Shown in pieces: positions 1-8,801 of a stretch of DNA of 64,000 bases. The translations under genes and the position numbers were made by a program. The notes beneath the pieces were generated by a model. It was given only the letters and a program-made list of their open reading frames with translations, was not told the origin of the DNA and did not search any database. The DNA lies in the NCBI RefSeq assembly GCF_038446955.1, contig NZ_CP151803.1:2046001-2110000 (forward strand). The letters are read 5' to 3'. This stretch comes from Pedobacter sp. FW305-3-2-15-E-R2A2. GTDB lineage: Bacteria > Bacteroidota > Bacteroidia > Sphingobacteriales > Sphingobacteriaceae. Numbering within the stretch: position 1 is the first letter of the stretch; each line of letters opens with the position of its first letter.

Positions 1-676
1 TCCTGAAGTCGAACAACAGGTAAAAGAGATGGCCCTGCTGCGCATGCAAATGATGCCTTACTGGTATAGTGAGTTTGCGAAGTACCATTTTCAGGGGATT
101 CCGCCATTCCGGGCGATGAACCTGGAAGAGGGATTCCTGTCGGAAGTGCAAAAGGAACTGAAAAGTACTAACCTGGAAGATAACCCATACGTAGAGGCGG
201 TGAGTAAAGAAGTGAAAGACCAGTACATGGCCGGAGAATACCTATTGGTGGCGCCGATGTTTGCCGGTAAATCCAGCAGAACGGTGATCCTGCCAAGGGG
301 AAAGTGGTTTGACTTCTATACCGGCAAATTTGCAGGTGATGGAGAAGTGATTACCGTTACCCCCGGACTGGACCGGATTCCTGTATATGTGAAAGACGGT
401 GGGATCATCCCTATGGGCCCTGCTTTGATGCATGCCCCGAAACCTACAGATAAGATTAACCTGGAGATCAGGTATTATGGAAGTAAACCAGGTAAATACC
501 TGCTTTATGATGATGATGGGGAGAGTTTTAATTATGAAAAAGGAGATTTCAGTTTCAGAGAGATCAACATTACAAAAGGGGCTGATGGCATGTTAAAGAC
601 CTCGGTTTCCAAAGCAGAAAAGGGAAAGCCCAATACCCTTGATCAAATCGTTTTTAAAGCAATGACCAGCAATTAA
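1..676 (+). CDS. Glycoside hydrolase family 31, C-terminal part
   Basis: This is the 3' part of a gene that enters from the left edge; the reading frame is open from base 2, and the ATG at 29 is internal. The visible 224 residues match the end of GH31 (alpha-glucosidase/alpha-xylosidase): the end of the catalytic barrel with FQGIPPFRAM, then MAGEYLLVAPMF, PRGKWFDFYTG and a C-terminal beta-sandwich with YVKDGGIIPMGP and LYDDDGESFNYEKGDF. The catalytic acids lie upstream of the window, so the preference for xylose or glucose cannot be judged. It would remove alpha-linked side sugars in the periplasm. The next gene starts 4 bp after the stop, so they are probably cotranscribed. Confidence 0.88.
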   Translation, partial: PEVEQQVKEMALLRMQMMPYWYSEFAKYHFQGIPPFRAMNLEEGFLSEVQKELKSTNLEDNPYVEAVSKEVKDQYMAGEYLLVAPMFAGKSSRTVILPRGKWFDFYTGKFAGDGEVITVTPGLDRIPVYVKDGGIIPMGPALMHAPKPTDKINLEIRYYGSKPGKYLLYDDDGESFNYEKGDFSFREINITKGADGMLKTSVSKAEKGKPNTLDQIVFKAMTSN

Positions 677-680
677 CAGG

Positions 681-1844
681 ATGAAAAGATTAATCATAAT
701 AGGCTTTACCTTGCTTCAGATAGGCTTCAGTGGGAATGTTTTTTCCCAAAGCCCGGAAAAGCAGGCCGTATTGACTTTGAAAAAAACAGTGCTTGCACAG
801 GCTGCATGGGCGATGCAGCAGGAACCGGTAACGGTAACCGCGGCAAGTTCTCCCAGAAGTGCGGGAGGGATCCATGATTTTTACTCGGAAGGGGATTACT
901 GGTGGCCGGATCCTGCAAACCCTGCAGGGCCTTATATCCAGCGTGATGGGATGACGAACCCGGATAATTTTGTCGCCCACAGACTGGCGATGATCCGCTT
1001 TAGTAAAATCATCGGTGCCCTGGCTTCCGCCTATAAAATTACCGGAGATAAAAAATATGCTAAACAGGCAATGGTTCATTTGCAGGCCTGGTTCATCAAC
1101 GAAGGAAGCCGGATGAACCCGAGCTTAACCTTTGCACAGGCGATTCAGGGAAGATTTACCGGAAGAGGAATCGGCATTATCGATACCATTCAGCTGCTGG
1201 AAGTATCGCAAGGTGTCCTGGTGATGGAAAAAGCATTGAGCAGGGAGGTGCTTTCCGGAACAAGGCAATGGTTTGGCGATTACCTGAACTGGCTGATGAG
1301 CCATCCTTATGGTAAGGATGAAATGAATGCGCAGAACAACCACGGTACCTGTTTTATCCTGCAGGTCGCGGCTTTTGCCAAGTTAACGGGGAATGAAAAG
1401 CTCCTGTCTTTTTGCAGAGAGCGTTATAAAACAGTGCTTTTGCCCAATCAAATGGGCCTGGATGGCAGCTTTCCAAGAGAGCTGAGCCGCACCAAACCTT
1501 ATGGTTATTCCATCTTTAATTTAGATGCGATGACTACCCTGTGTCAGATTCTTTCTACTCCGGCAGATGACCTCTGGAAGTATGAAACGACGGACGGCAA
1601 ATCCATTAAAAAAGGGATTGCTTACCTATATCCATTTATAAAAGACAAAAGCAAATGGCCTTTGAAACCGGATGTGATGCATTGGGAGAACTGGCCGGTG
1701 GCACAACCCTTTTTACTTCTGGGTGCTTCAGAATTTAAGCAGAAAGACTGGTTGCAGACCTGGCAAAAGCTGGATCATGATCCTCAGGTGGAGGAAGTGG
1801 TTCGCAACCTGCCGGTTAGAAACCCAATTATCTGGATCAATTAA
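681..1844 (+). CDS. Alginate-lyase-superfamily (PF05426-like) polysaccharide lyase
   Basis: 387 residues with a Sec signal peptide (residues 1-22, ending near VFSQ). The body has features of the alginate_lyase (PF05426) alpha-toroid family: YWWPDPANPAGPYIQRDG near 72-89, the NPDNF segment, and an Asn-His pair in NAQNNHGTC that matches the catalytic Asn/His region. Members of this superfamily (PL5, PL38 and relatives) cleave uronic-acid polymers by beta-elimination, giving an unsaturated uronyl end. The GH88 two genes downstream would use such products. Which uronate polymer is cut (alginate, glucuronan or another) cannot be read from sequence; glucuronan-type activity is inferred only from its neighbours. 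Confidence 0.8.
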   Translation: MKRLIIIGFTLLQIGFSGNVFSQSPEKQAVLTLKKTVLAQAAWAMQQEPVTVTAASSPRSAGGIHDFYSEGDYWWPDPANPAGPYIQRDGMTNPDNFVAHRLAMIRFSKIIGALASAYKITGDKKYAKQAMVHLQAWFINEGSRMNPSLTFAQAIQGRFTGRGIGIIDTIQLLEVSQGVLVMEKALSREVLSGTRQWFGDYLNWLMSHPYGKDEMNAQNNHGTCFILQVAAFAKLTGNEKLLSFCRERYKTVLLPNQMGLDGSFPRELSRTKPYGYSIFNLDAMTTLCQILSTPADDLWKYETTDGKSIKKGIAYLYPFIKDKSKWPLKPDVMHWENWPVAQPFLLLGASEFKQKDWLQTWQKLDHDPQVEEVVRNLPVRNPIIWIN

Positions 1845-1873
1845 CCTTATAATATATCAATATCAAAACAGAT

Positions 1874-3754
1874 ATGAAGCTCAGGATGAATTGTAAGTCG
1901 GCCTTTTTATTTTGCTCCCTTTCTTTGATTGCAGGTGCCGGATACGCTCAGGTGGCAGGTGATGAGGATAAGGAAATGTTCAATCAGGCAAAGCTTCGCG
2001 ATGAAAATGCCATCAATACTGCCAAAAACGGATGGTGGGCGGATTCCAGGAAAGACCATGAGCAGCGGATGCAATGGTGGAGGGAGGCTAAATTCGGCAT
2101 GTTTGTACATTGGGGGCTCTATTCTAAGCCCGAAGGGGAATGGAAGGGTAAAGTCGTAAACGGCTATGCCGAGCACCTGATGAGAAAGGAAAAAATCAGC
2201 AGGGCGGCCTATCTGGAGCTTGCCCATGAGTTTAATCCCTTGAAATTTAATGCAGAAGAATGGATTCTGAACGCGAAAAAAGCAGGGATGCATTATTTTA
2301 TCGTCACCGCAAAACACCATGACGGTTTTGCACTATTTGATTCTCAATTTTCCGATTTTGACATTATAGACCAGACTCCCTTTAAACGTGATCCGATGGC
2401 GGAACTCGCCGCTGCGGCAAAGAAACACGGAATGAAGTTCGGGTTTTATTATTCCCATGCTTTCGACTGGGAGCATCCCGATGCACCCGGGAACGACTGG
2501 GAGTACCAAAACCCGGGAGGAGACCAGCTCATTGGCGGTGCAAACTGGTTCGATAACCATCCGGAATGGTTGCCAAAAGCGGCGAAATATGTAGACCAGA
2601 AGGCGATTCCTCAGATTAAGGAATTGATCAATAAATACCATCCGGACATTCTTTGGTTTGATACGCCACATAAATTACCGCTTTCGGAGAACCTGCGCAT
2701 CCTTCAGGCCATCCGGGAAACAGATCAGAACATTGTAGTTAACGGGCGTTTGGCGAGAAGTGCTTCCCAAAATTTTGGGGATTACCTGAATACCGGAGAC
2801 CGCCCTGCGGAGCTTCGCAGCGTAGATGGAGATTGGGAAGCCATTCCGACAACGAACGAATCTTATGGGTATTCGAAACATGATCATAGCCATAAACCTG
2901 CTAAATTCTTTATCCGGTTATTGGCGAATGCCGCTTCACGCGGAGGCAATATTTTATTGAACATCGGCCCGAAAGGGGACGGCAGTTTCGACCAGAAGGA
3001 CGGTCAGATTCTGGACAGCATAGGAAACTGGCTGCAGCAGAATGCTGCTGCGGTATTCGGAACTCAGCGCTCTACCTTACCCATTCCAGGATGGGGGGTA
3101 GCGACGCAGAAAGATCAGACCGTTTACCTGCATGTGTTTGACTGGCCAAAGGACGGAAAATTGCTTCTTGGGGGATTGGAAACTGAAGTGAAATCTGCTT
3201 ACCTGCTTGCAGATGAAACTAAAAAGAAACTTAATGTAAAGCGTTTGAGTAGTTCGGATCTTCGCATTGATGTTCCTGCATTGTCGCCTGATGGCTCGGA
3301 TGCGGTGCTTGTCCTGGAGCTGAATGCTCCGGTAAAAGCGAAGCCAGTCCGCCTGTTGTCCAGTCAAAATACCAACAGATTCCTATCCTTTGATGCCCTG
3401 CTTCATGGTAAAGCTTTCGGCTTTGGGGATGGAAAAACAGGCCGCTACTTTGTGGATGGATGGAAAACCTCAACGCAGTTTTTTACCTGGGAGCTTAAGA
3501 CATTACAAGCCTCGAAGTATAAGGTGCTGATCAGGTACCTGGCGCCGGAAGGAGCCGGAGGGACTTACCTTGTTCAGCTTGGTGATTTCAAAAAAGAGCT
3601 TCCGGTATTGCCTTTAAAAACCGGAGTACAGACTCAGGAAATTGGCATTGTTCATTTAAAAAAAGAAGCAACACAACTTAAAATCAGCCCTGTTCAGATT
3701 TCCGGAACTGAGCTGATGAAACTATTGGAAATTCAATTGGTCCCTGTTCCTTAA
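1874..3754 (+). CDS. GH29 alpha-L-fucosidase with C-terminal accessory domain
   Basis: 626 residues with an N-terminal signal peptide (cut near AGYAQ). The GH29 catalytic domain covers about 60-420: WWREAKFGMFVHWGLYS around 68-84, TAKHHDGFALF around 145-155, and LWFDTP, in which Asp263 is the likely nucleophile. A beta-rich C-terminal segment (about 425-626) is longer than in the second GH29 gene nearby (478 residues) and may be a carbohydrate-binding module. The enzyme would remove alpha-L-fucose from side chains in the periplasm. It starts 29 bp after the lyase gene, within the same operon. The two GH29 proteins differ enough to suggest different linkages. Confidence 0.9.
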   Translation: MKLRMNCKSAFLFCSLSLIAGAGYAQVAGDEDKEMFNQAKLRDENAINTAKNGWWADSRKDHEQRMQWWREAKFGMFVHWGLYSKPEGEWKGKVVNGYAEHLMRKEKISRAAYLELAHEFNPLKFNAEEWILNAKKAGMHYFIVTAKHHDGFALFDSQFSDFDIIDQTPFKRDPMAELAAAAKKHGMKFGFYYSHAFDWEHPDAPGNDWEYQNPGGDQLIGGANWFDNHPEWLPKAAKYVDQKAIPQIKELINKYHPDILWFDTPHKLPLSENLRILQAIRETDQNIVVNGRLARSASQNFGDYLNTGDRPAELRSVDGDWEAIPTTNESYGYSKHDHSHKPAKFFIRLLANAASRGGNILLNIGPKGDGSFDQKDGQILDSIGNWLQQNAAAVFGTQRSTLPIPGWGVATQKDQTVYLHVFDWPKDGKLLLGGLETEVKSAYLLADETKKKLNVKRLSSSDLRIDVPALSPDGSDAVLVLELNAPVKAKPVRLLSSQNTNRFLSFDALLHGKAFGFGDGKTGRYFVDGWKTSTQFFTWELKTLQASKYKVLIRYLAPEGAGGTYLVQLGDFKKELPVLPLKTGVQTQEIGIVHLKKEATQLKISPVQISGTELMKLLEIQLVPVP

Positions 3755-3794
3755 CGAGCCGGGTTCAACCGTATAAAACTTAAGCACATAAAAA

Positions 3795-4979
3795 ATGAAA
3801 AGATACTTCTTTACCGTATTAGCCCTCTCATTATTACAGACAAGCACTTTCGCACAAAAGGTAAACGTTAAAAAGGCTTTTGATAAAGCTGCCCTGCAAA
3901 CTAAGGTGATGTTAGGGGAGGTGGACAAAGCAAAACACAGCTCAGGAAAAGCCGGATTGGTTTCTCCGAGAACAATAGAACATGGAAAACTGAAGCTCGT
4001 GGCTTCAAAGGATTGGACGAGTGGTTTTTTCCCAGGAGTCTTATGGTTTCTCTATGAATATACAAAACAGCAGAGCTGGAAGCAGGAAGCAGAAAAATTC
4101 TCCGCTGAGATCGAAAAAGAAAAATGGAATGGAGTAACTCATGATATGGGCTTTAAGATCTATTGCAGCATCGGGACAGGATTCCGACTGACCAATGATC
4201 CACATTACAAGGAGGTGATTCTTCAGTCTGCAAAAACATTGGCTACCCGTTTTAATCCAAAAACAGGGGTGATCCGTTCCTGGGACCATAGTCGCGAGAA
4301 ATGGGTAAACCCGGTAATTATCGACAACATGATGAACCTGGAACTGCTTTTTGAGGCGACCAGGTTAAGCGGTGATTCTTCATTCCATAAGATTGCGGTG
4401 AGTCATGCAAACACGACAATAAAGAATCATTTCCGTCCGGATTACAGCTCTTACCACGTCATTGACTACGATCCTGTTACGGGCGCAGTATTAAAAAAGA
4501 ACACACATCAGGGCTATAGTCATGAGTCGGCATGGTCCAGAGGACAGGGTTGGGCACTTTATGGATATACCTTATGCTACCGTTACACGAAAGATCCGGT
4601 GTATTTGAAACAGGCAGAAAATATTGCTGCTTTTATCCTGAACCATCCGAATATGCCGAAAGACCTGATTCCATATTGGGACTTTAACGCGCCGAATATT
4701 CCGAATGAACCAAGGGATGTATCGGCAGGAGCCGTGATCGCTTCCGCACTTTATGAATTGAGTGATTATAGTGCTCAAAAGAAAAACTATAGAGAGAAAG
4801 CAGCAGTGATGATGCAGAGCATGGCCAATATTTATACTGCCAGGGTAGGGGAGAACAAAGGATTTATCCTCACCAGCAGTACAGGTTCAAAGCCTTCAGA
4901 TACAGAGGTTAATGAGCCCTTATCTTATGCAGATTATTACTATCTGGAAGCATTGCTCAGGGCAGAGAAATTGAAATAG
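3795..4979 (+). CDS. GH88 unsaturated glucuronyl hydrolase
   Basis: 394 residues with a signal peptide (1-20). The (alpha/alpha)6-barrel family is clear from DWTSGFFPGVLWFLYEYT (73-90), THDMGF with Asp117 and IIDNMMNLELLFEAT with Asp177. These Asp residues correspond to the two catalytic Asp of characterised unsaturated glucuronyl hydrolases. HQGYSHESAWSRGQGWALYG is the conserved substrate-binding stretch. The enzyme hydrates the 4,5-double bond of unsaturated uronic acids at the non-reducing end of lyase products, so it completes degradation begun by the polysaccharide lyases in this locus. It supports a uronic-acid backbone but does not identify the polymer. Confidence 0.92.
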   Translation: MKRYFFTVLALSLLQTSTFAQKVNVKKAFDKAALQTKVMLGEVDKAKHSSGKAGLVSPRTIEHGKLKLVASKDWTSGFFPGVLWFLYEYTKQQSWKQEAEKFSAEIEKEKWNGVTHDMGFKIYCSIGTGFRLTNDPHYKEVILQSAKTLATRFNPKTGVIRSWDHSREKWVNPVIIDNMMNLELLFEATRLSGDSSFHKIAVSHANTTIKNHFRPDYSSYHVIDYDPVTGAVLKKNTHQGYSHESAWSRGQGWALYGYTLCYRYTKDPVYLKQAENIAAFILNHPNMPKDLIPYWDFNAPNIPNEPRDVSAGAVIASALYELSDYSAQKKNYREKAAVMMQSMANIYTARVGENKGFILTSSTGSKPSDTEVNEPLSYADYYYLEALLRAEKLK

Positions 4980-5038
4980 GGCAGGCCTTTTTACAACCAA
5001 TAAGAATCAACCAAATATTAATTATATACCTAAAAATT

Positions 5039-5824
5039 ATGAAAACAAACCAAGTAATGATTGCTGTATTGATGAGTGGAGGCCTATTGTTGTCGAGTTG
5101 TAAAAAGGAAAAAGAACCGGATGCGGCCCTGTCTGCTTCCAAAGCATTAGCCAGTGCGTCTGGCGATGTCGGGATCATGTCTGTCCTGTTTAACGGAGAT
5201 GCGAGCAATGGCTCGTCAAACGTTTGGAAAAACATCAACATTGAAGGAACAGGAGCGGTAACCACTGTAAATGATGAAACAGGGACCCTGGTCTGGAAAT
5301 TTTTAAAACCATCGGGAAGCCATAGAACCGAAGGTCGTGGGGCTAAAAACTATAGCGCTCAGGAGGGAGATGAAATCTATATCGGCTGGACAAGTAAGAT
5401 CTATATGCCGACCGACCTGAAAACTGACGCCCTTTTCCAATGGAAATCCTATCCTACAGATGGTTCGCTTCAAAACCACCCCTTAATGGTCCGTACCAAA
5501 AACGGAAAACTGGAACTGCAGCATTTTGACGATCAGCACGTGGCTACAGTTCCCTGGTCTGTTACGCTTTCTACCAGCACCTGGCTTAAGTTCGTGATCC
5601 GCATGAAAGTATCCAGAGACAAGACCGTAGGATTCATTGAGTTCTGGTACAATGGCGTGAAACAAACGCTCTCCAACGGCAGTGACCGCTTATATTGCAG
5701 AACCCTGGATGCGGTACCGGAATGCGATCCTAAATGGGGCGTTTACGGTGGGGATTCCTCACAAGTGACCCATTTCGTGAAAAAGATCAGAATCGGTACT
5801 ACCTATGCCGATGCAGCTCAGTAA
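5039..5824 (+). CDS. Polysaccharide lyase-like lipoprotein (PL20/PF14099-like jelly roll)
   Basis: 261 residues with a lipobox LLLSSC (Cys21), so probably an outer-membrane lipoprotein. The mature part is beta-rich and has the pattern of heparin-lyase/PL20-type jelly rolls (PF14099): FQWKSYP, QNHPLMVRTKNGKLEL, WLKFVIRMK and WGVYGG near the C-terminus. PL20 enzymes are endo-beta-1,4-glucuronan lyases, which fits the GH88 just upstream. A surface lipoprotein lyase would make the first cuts in the polymer outside the cell. The activity is inferred; the exact PL family needs a profile search. Confidence 0.7.
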   Translation: MKTNQVMIAVLMSGGLLLSSCKKEKEPDAALSASKALASASGDVGIMSVLFNGDASNGSSNVWKNINIEGTGAVTTVNDETGTLVWKFLKPSGSHRTEGRGAKNYSAQEGDEIYIGWTSKIYMPTDLKTDALFQWKSYPTDGSLQNHPLMVRTKNGKLELQHFDDQHVATVPWSVTLSTSTWLKFVIRMKVSRDKTVGFIEFWYNGVKQTLSNGSDRLYCRTLDAVPECDPKWGVYGGDSSQVTHFVKKIRIGTTYADAAQ

Positions 5825-5933
5825 ACGAACAAAAAAATGATAAAATTGCTGAACCATAAGCCAATTGAGTAGCCTGCCGATTCCCAAATAGAAGTTAAAT
5901 TAGACGAGTATAACCAAACCATCAATAAACAAC

Positions 5934-7370
5934 ATGCGTAAAATATCATTTTCCCTGCTTCTGGCATTTTCTTTCTTTATCCAACTGGCCAATGGTCAGC
6001 AATCCATCTCTAAAGATGAGCGCATGGCCTGGTGGCGTGAAGCGAAATTCGGGATGTTCATCCATTGGGGCATCTATGCACAGTTTGCAGGAGTCTACCG
6101 TGGAGAAGAACAACGAAGAGGGGGTGCCGAATGGATCATGAACAGGTCCAAAATCCCCGTTGCTGAGTATCAGGAAATGGCAAAAAGCTTTAACCCAACA
6201 AAGTATGATGCTGATGCCTGGGTGAAGATGGCCAAAGATGCAGGGATGAAATATCTGATCATTACCGCAAAACACCACGATGGATTTGCGCTGTTTAACT
6301 CTAAAGCAAGCAAATGGGACATTACCGACGCTACTCCTTATGGTAAAGATCTGTTAAAACCCCTGGCAATAGCCTGTAAAAAATATGGGCTAAAGCTGGG
6401 GTTTTATTACTCTCAGGCACAGGATTGGAACAATCCCGGTGGTGCAGCCGCGAGAAAAGTTATGAATGAAGGATGGGCAAACCCGGATTCTGTAAAGGTT
6501 GATGCTTATACTTTGGCCAATAAAGGCCATTGGGACCCTGCACAACAAACTAAAACTTTTGACCAGTACATCGATGACGTTGCCGTTCCACAGGTAAAAG
6601 AACTGATGACCAATTATGGCGACATTGCGGTACTTTGGTGGGATACGCCCACAAATATGACCGACGAAGCGGCCTTAAAGCTTCAGAACGCCTTAAAAAC
6701 ACAACCTTATATCATTACTAACGACCGTTTAAAACGGCCGAACTTCCCTGGAGATACCAAAACTCCGGAGCAGAAAATCCCGAACCAGGCAGAATTGGAT
6801 GGCCAGGACTGGGAAACCTGTATGACCATGAATGGCACCTGGGGCTTCAGAACTTCAGATCATAAATGGAAATCCAGTGAAACATTGATCCGTAACCTTT
6901 CGGATATTGCTTCTAAAGGAGGAAATTACCTGTTAAATATTGGTCCTAAGCCGGATGGAACCTTCCCGGAGGAAAGTGTAAAAAGACTGAGCGATATCGG
7001 AAAATGGATGAAAGTAAACAGCGAATCCATCTATGGAACGAAAGCCAGCCCATTGTCGCCATTAGATTGGGGACGTTGTACAAAGAAAGAAACTAAAAAA
7101 GGAACGACACTGTATTTTTCGGTGTTCAACTGGCCTTCAAACGGCCAATTGCTGATTCCTGGTGTGAAAAATAAAGTGATTTCTGCGCGGTTACTGGCAG
7201 GAAAGGGCAAAGTATCTGCAGAGACAAAAGGATTTGATTTGTTATTGACTTTACCTGCTCAGGCACCTGATGCCGTAGCGAGTGTCATTAAGGTTGAATT
7301 TGAAGGAAGCATTGCCAATCAGCATGGCGACCAGCCAAAGAAAGAAATGAAAACAGGGGCATTAGATTAG
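5934..7370 (+). CDS. GH29 alpha-L-fucosidase
   Basis: 478 residues, signal peptide 1-21 (ends LANGQQ). GH29 motifs: WWREAKFGMFIHWGIY (33-48), TAKHHDGFALF (111-121) and VLWWDTP, with Asp237 as probable nucleophile. The catalytic domain is followed by a short C-terminal beta domain with a lysine-rich end (QPKKEMKTGALD). It is more compact than the GH29 at 1874-3754 and lacks its long accessory region. Its role is exo-removal of fucose from oligosaccharides. The PL6 gene starts 7 bp after its stop, so the two are probably translated from the same message. Confidence 0.9.
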   Translation: MRKISFSLLLAFSFFIQLANGQQSISKDERMAWWREAKFGMFIHWGIYAQFAGVYRGEEQRRGGAEWIMNRSKIPVAEYQEMAKSFNPTKYDADAWVKMAKDAGMKYLIITAKHHDGFALFNSKASKWDITDATPYGKDLLKPLAIACKKYGLKLGFYYSQAQDWNNPGGAAARKVMNEGWANPDSVKVDAYTLANKGHWDPAQQTKTFDQYIDDVAVPQVKELMTNYGDIAVLWWDTPTNMTDEAALKLQNALKTQPYIITNDRLKRPNFPGDTKTPEQKIPNQAELDGQDWETCMTMNGTWGFRTSDHKWKSSETLIRNLSDIASKGGNYLLNIGPKPDGTFPEESVKRLSDIGKWMKVNSESIYGTKASPLSPLDWGRCTKKETKKGTTLYFSVFNWPSNGQLLIPGVKNKVISARLLAGKGKVSAETKGFDLLLTLPAQAPDAVASVIKVEFEGSIANQHGDQPKKEMKTGALD

Positions 7371-7377
7371 AACGATC

Positions 7378-8706
7378 ATGATAAAAACTACATTTTTGAG
7401 TCTTGCCTTGTTGCTGGCTGGCGGTTTCAGCGCAACAGCAAAAGATTATCCGGTGAGTTCTGCAAAAGAACTTTCCGCCCTTCACTTAAAACCCGGCGAC
7501 CGCGTCCTGATGAAGGAAGGCAATTGGAAGGATCAGCAGTTGAAATTTAAAGGGATGGGCTTACAAGGTCGTCCTATAGTTTTAATGGCCGCAAATCAAG
7601 GGAAAACGATTCTAAATGGAAACTCTACGCTGGACATTGATGGTTCATGGTTATTGGTCGATGGACTTTCTTTTGCCAAGGGTGCTTTGGATTCAGGAGA
7701 GGTGATCAATTTTTCCGAAAAATCTTTTTCCTGCCGGCTTACCAATACCAGCATTACAGATTACAACAGTGTTGATGATAAGGTGGATTATACCTGGGTT
7801 TCGCTTAGGGGAACACACAACCGTGTTGACCATTGCCTGCTACAGGGGAAAAGTCACCAGGGAGTAACGATGGTGGTCTGGCTTTCCGAAAAACCAAATT
7901 ACCATCAGATCGACCATAACTATTTCGGTCCGCGTCCGGAGCTGGGAAGGAATGGCGGAGAGACGATCAGGATCGGAACGAGCACCTGGTCTTTTCATGA
8001 TTCCTTTACCATCGTGGAGCAAAATATCTTTGAACATTGCGATGGAGAAATCGAAGCAGTCTCTGTGAAATCGGGAAAAAATATCATTCGCAATAACCTC
8101 TTTTATGAGTGCAAAGCGACCCTTACTTTAAGGCATGGAAACCATTCGGAAGTGACCGGAAATTACTTCATCGGAAACGGGAAGCCAGGCACCGGAGGTG
8201 TCCGGATTATCGGGGAAGACCACCGGGTTCATGACAACTATTTTCAGGACCTGACGGGTACCGGAAACAGTGCTGCAATTTCTGTGATGGCAGGCTTGCC
8301 GAACCCCATTCTTGTGAGTCACTGGCAGGTGAAAAATGCGGTGATTACTGACAACCTGGTTGTCAATTGTAAGGAGCCTTTTGCCATCGCCGCGGGTTAT
8401 AGAAAGGACCGGTATTTGCCGGCTTTGAATACTTATTTTGCAAAGAATATCATCGTCAGCAATAGCGATCCTTTGAAGTGGTACGATGAAAAAGTAATCG
8501 TAAATTTTGAAGACAACCTGATCTACAGTACTTCCTTTTCAGGAGAGAAGGGTAGGGGATTTGAACTCAAAAATGAGCAGTTAAAAAAGAACAGCGATGG
8601 GCTTTTTTTAAGACCAGGACAAGCTGATTTTAAGCCTTTCTGGAAATCGGAGCAGGTCGGGCCATCTGGTTTTTCTAATCTAAATAAAAAGATTATCATA
8701 AATTAG
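7378..8706 (+). CDS. PL6 family polysaccharide lyase (chondroitinase B/alginate lyase-like)
   Basis: 442 residues with a signal peptide (1-21). It is a right-handed parallel beta-helix of the PL6 type: LLVDGLSFAKGA, HNRVDHCLLQGK, NGGETIRIGTST, AVSVKSGKNIIRNN and LRHGNHSEVTGNYFIG. Lys231 and Arg252, 21 residues apart as in chondroitinase B, are the likely Bronsted base and acid. PL6 enzymes act on alginate or dermatan-type polymers; here the substrate is unknown. With the two lyases upstream, three different lyase folds occur in one locus, suggesting more than one uronyl linkage or stepwise endo and exo cleavage. Confidence 0.85.
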   Translation: MIKTTFLSLALLLAGGFSATAKDYPVSSAKELSALHLKPGDRVLMKEGNWKDQQLKFKGMGLQGRPIVLMAANQGKTILNGNSTLDIDGSWLLVDGLSFAKGALDSGEVINFSEKSFSCRLTNTSITDYNSVDDKVDYTWVSLRGTHNRVDHCLLQGKSHQGVTMVVWLSEKPNYHQIDHNYFGPRPELGRNGGETIRIGTSTWSFHDSFTIVEQNIFEHCDGEIEAVSVKSGKNIIRNNLFYECKATLTLRHGNHSEVTGNYFIGNGKPGTGGVRIIGEDHRVHDNYFQDLTGTGNSAAISVMAGLPNPILVSHWQVKNAVITDNLVVNCKEPFAIAAGYRKDRYLPALNTYFAKNIIVSNSDPLKWYDEKVIVNFEDNLIYSTSFSGEKGRGFELKNEQLKKNSDGLFLRPGQADFKPFWKSEQVGPSGFSNLNKKIIIN

Positions 8707-8801
8707 TTTTTGTTCTGAGGATTAGGTATTTATATTTTAAGTAAAATAGCGTATTACCAGAGGTTATGACCAAAATAGCCCTGATATCTCTTATGTAACA
8801 C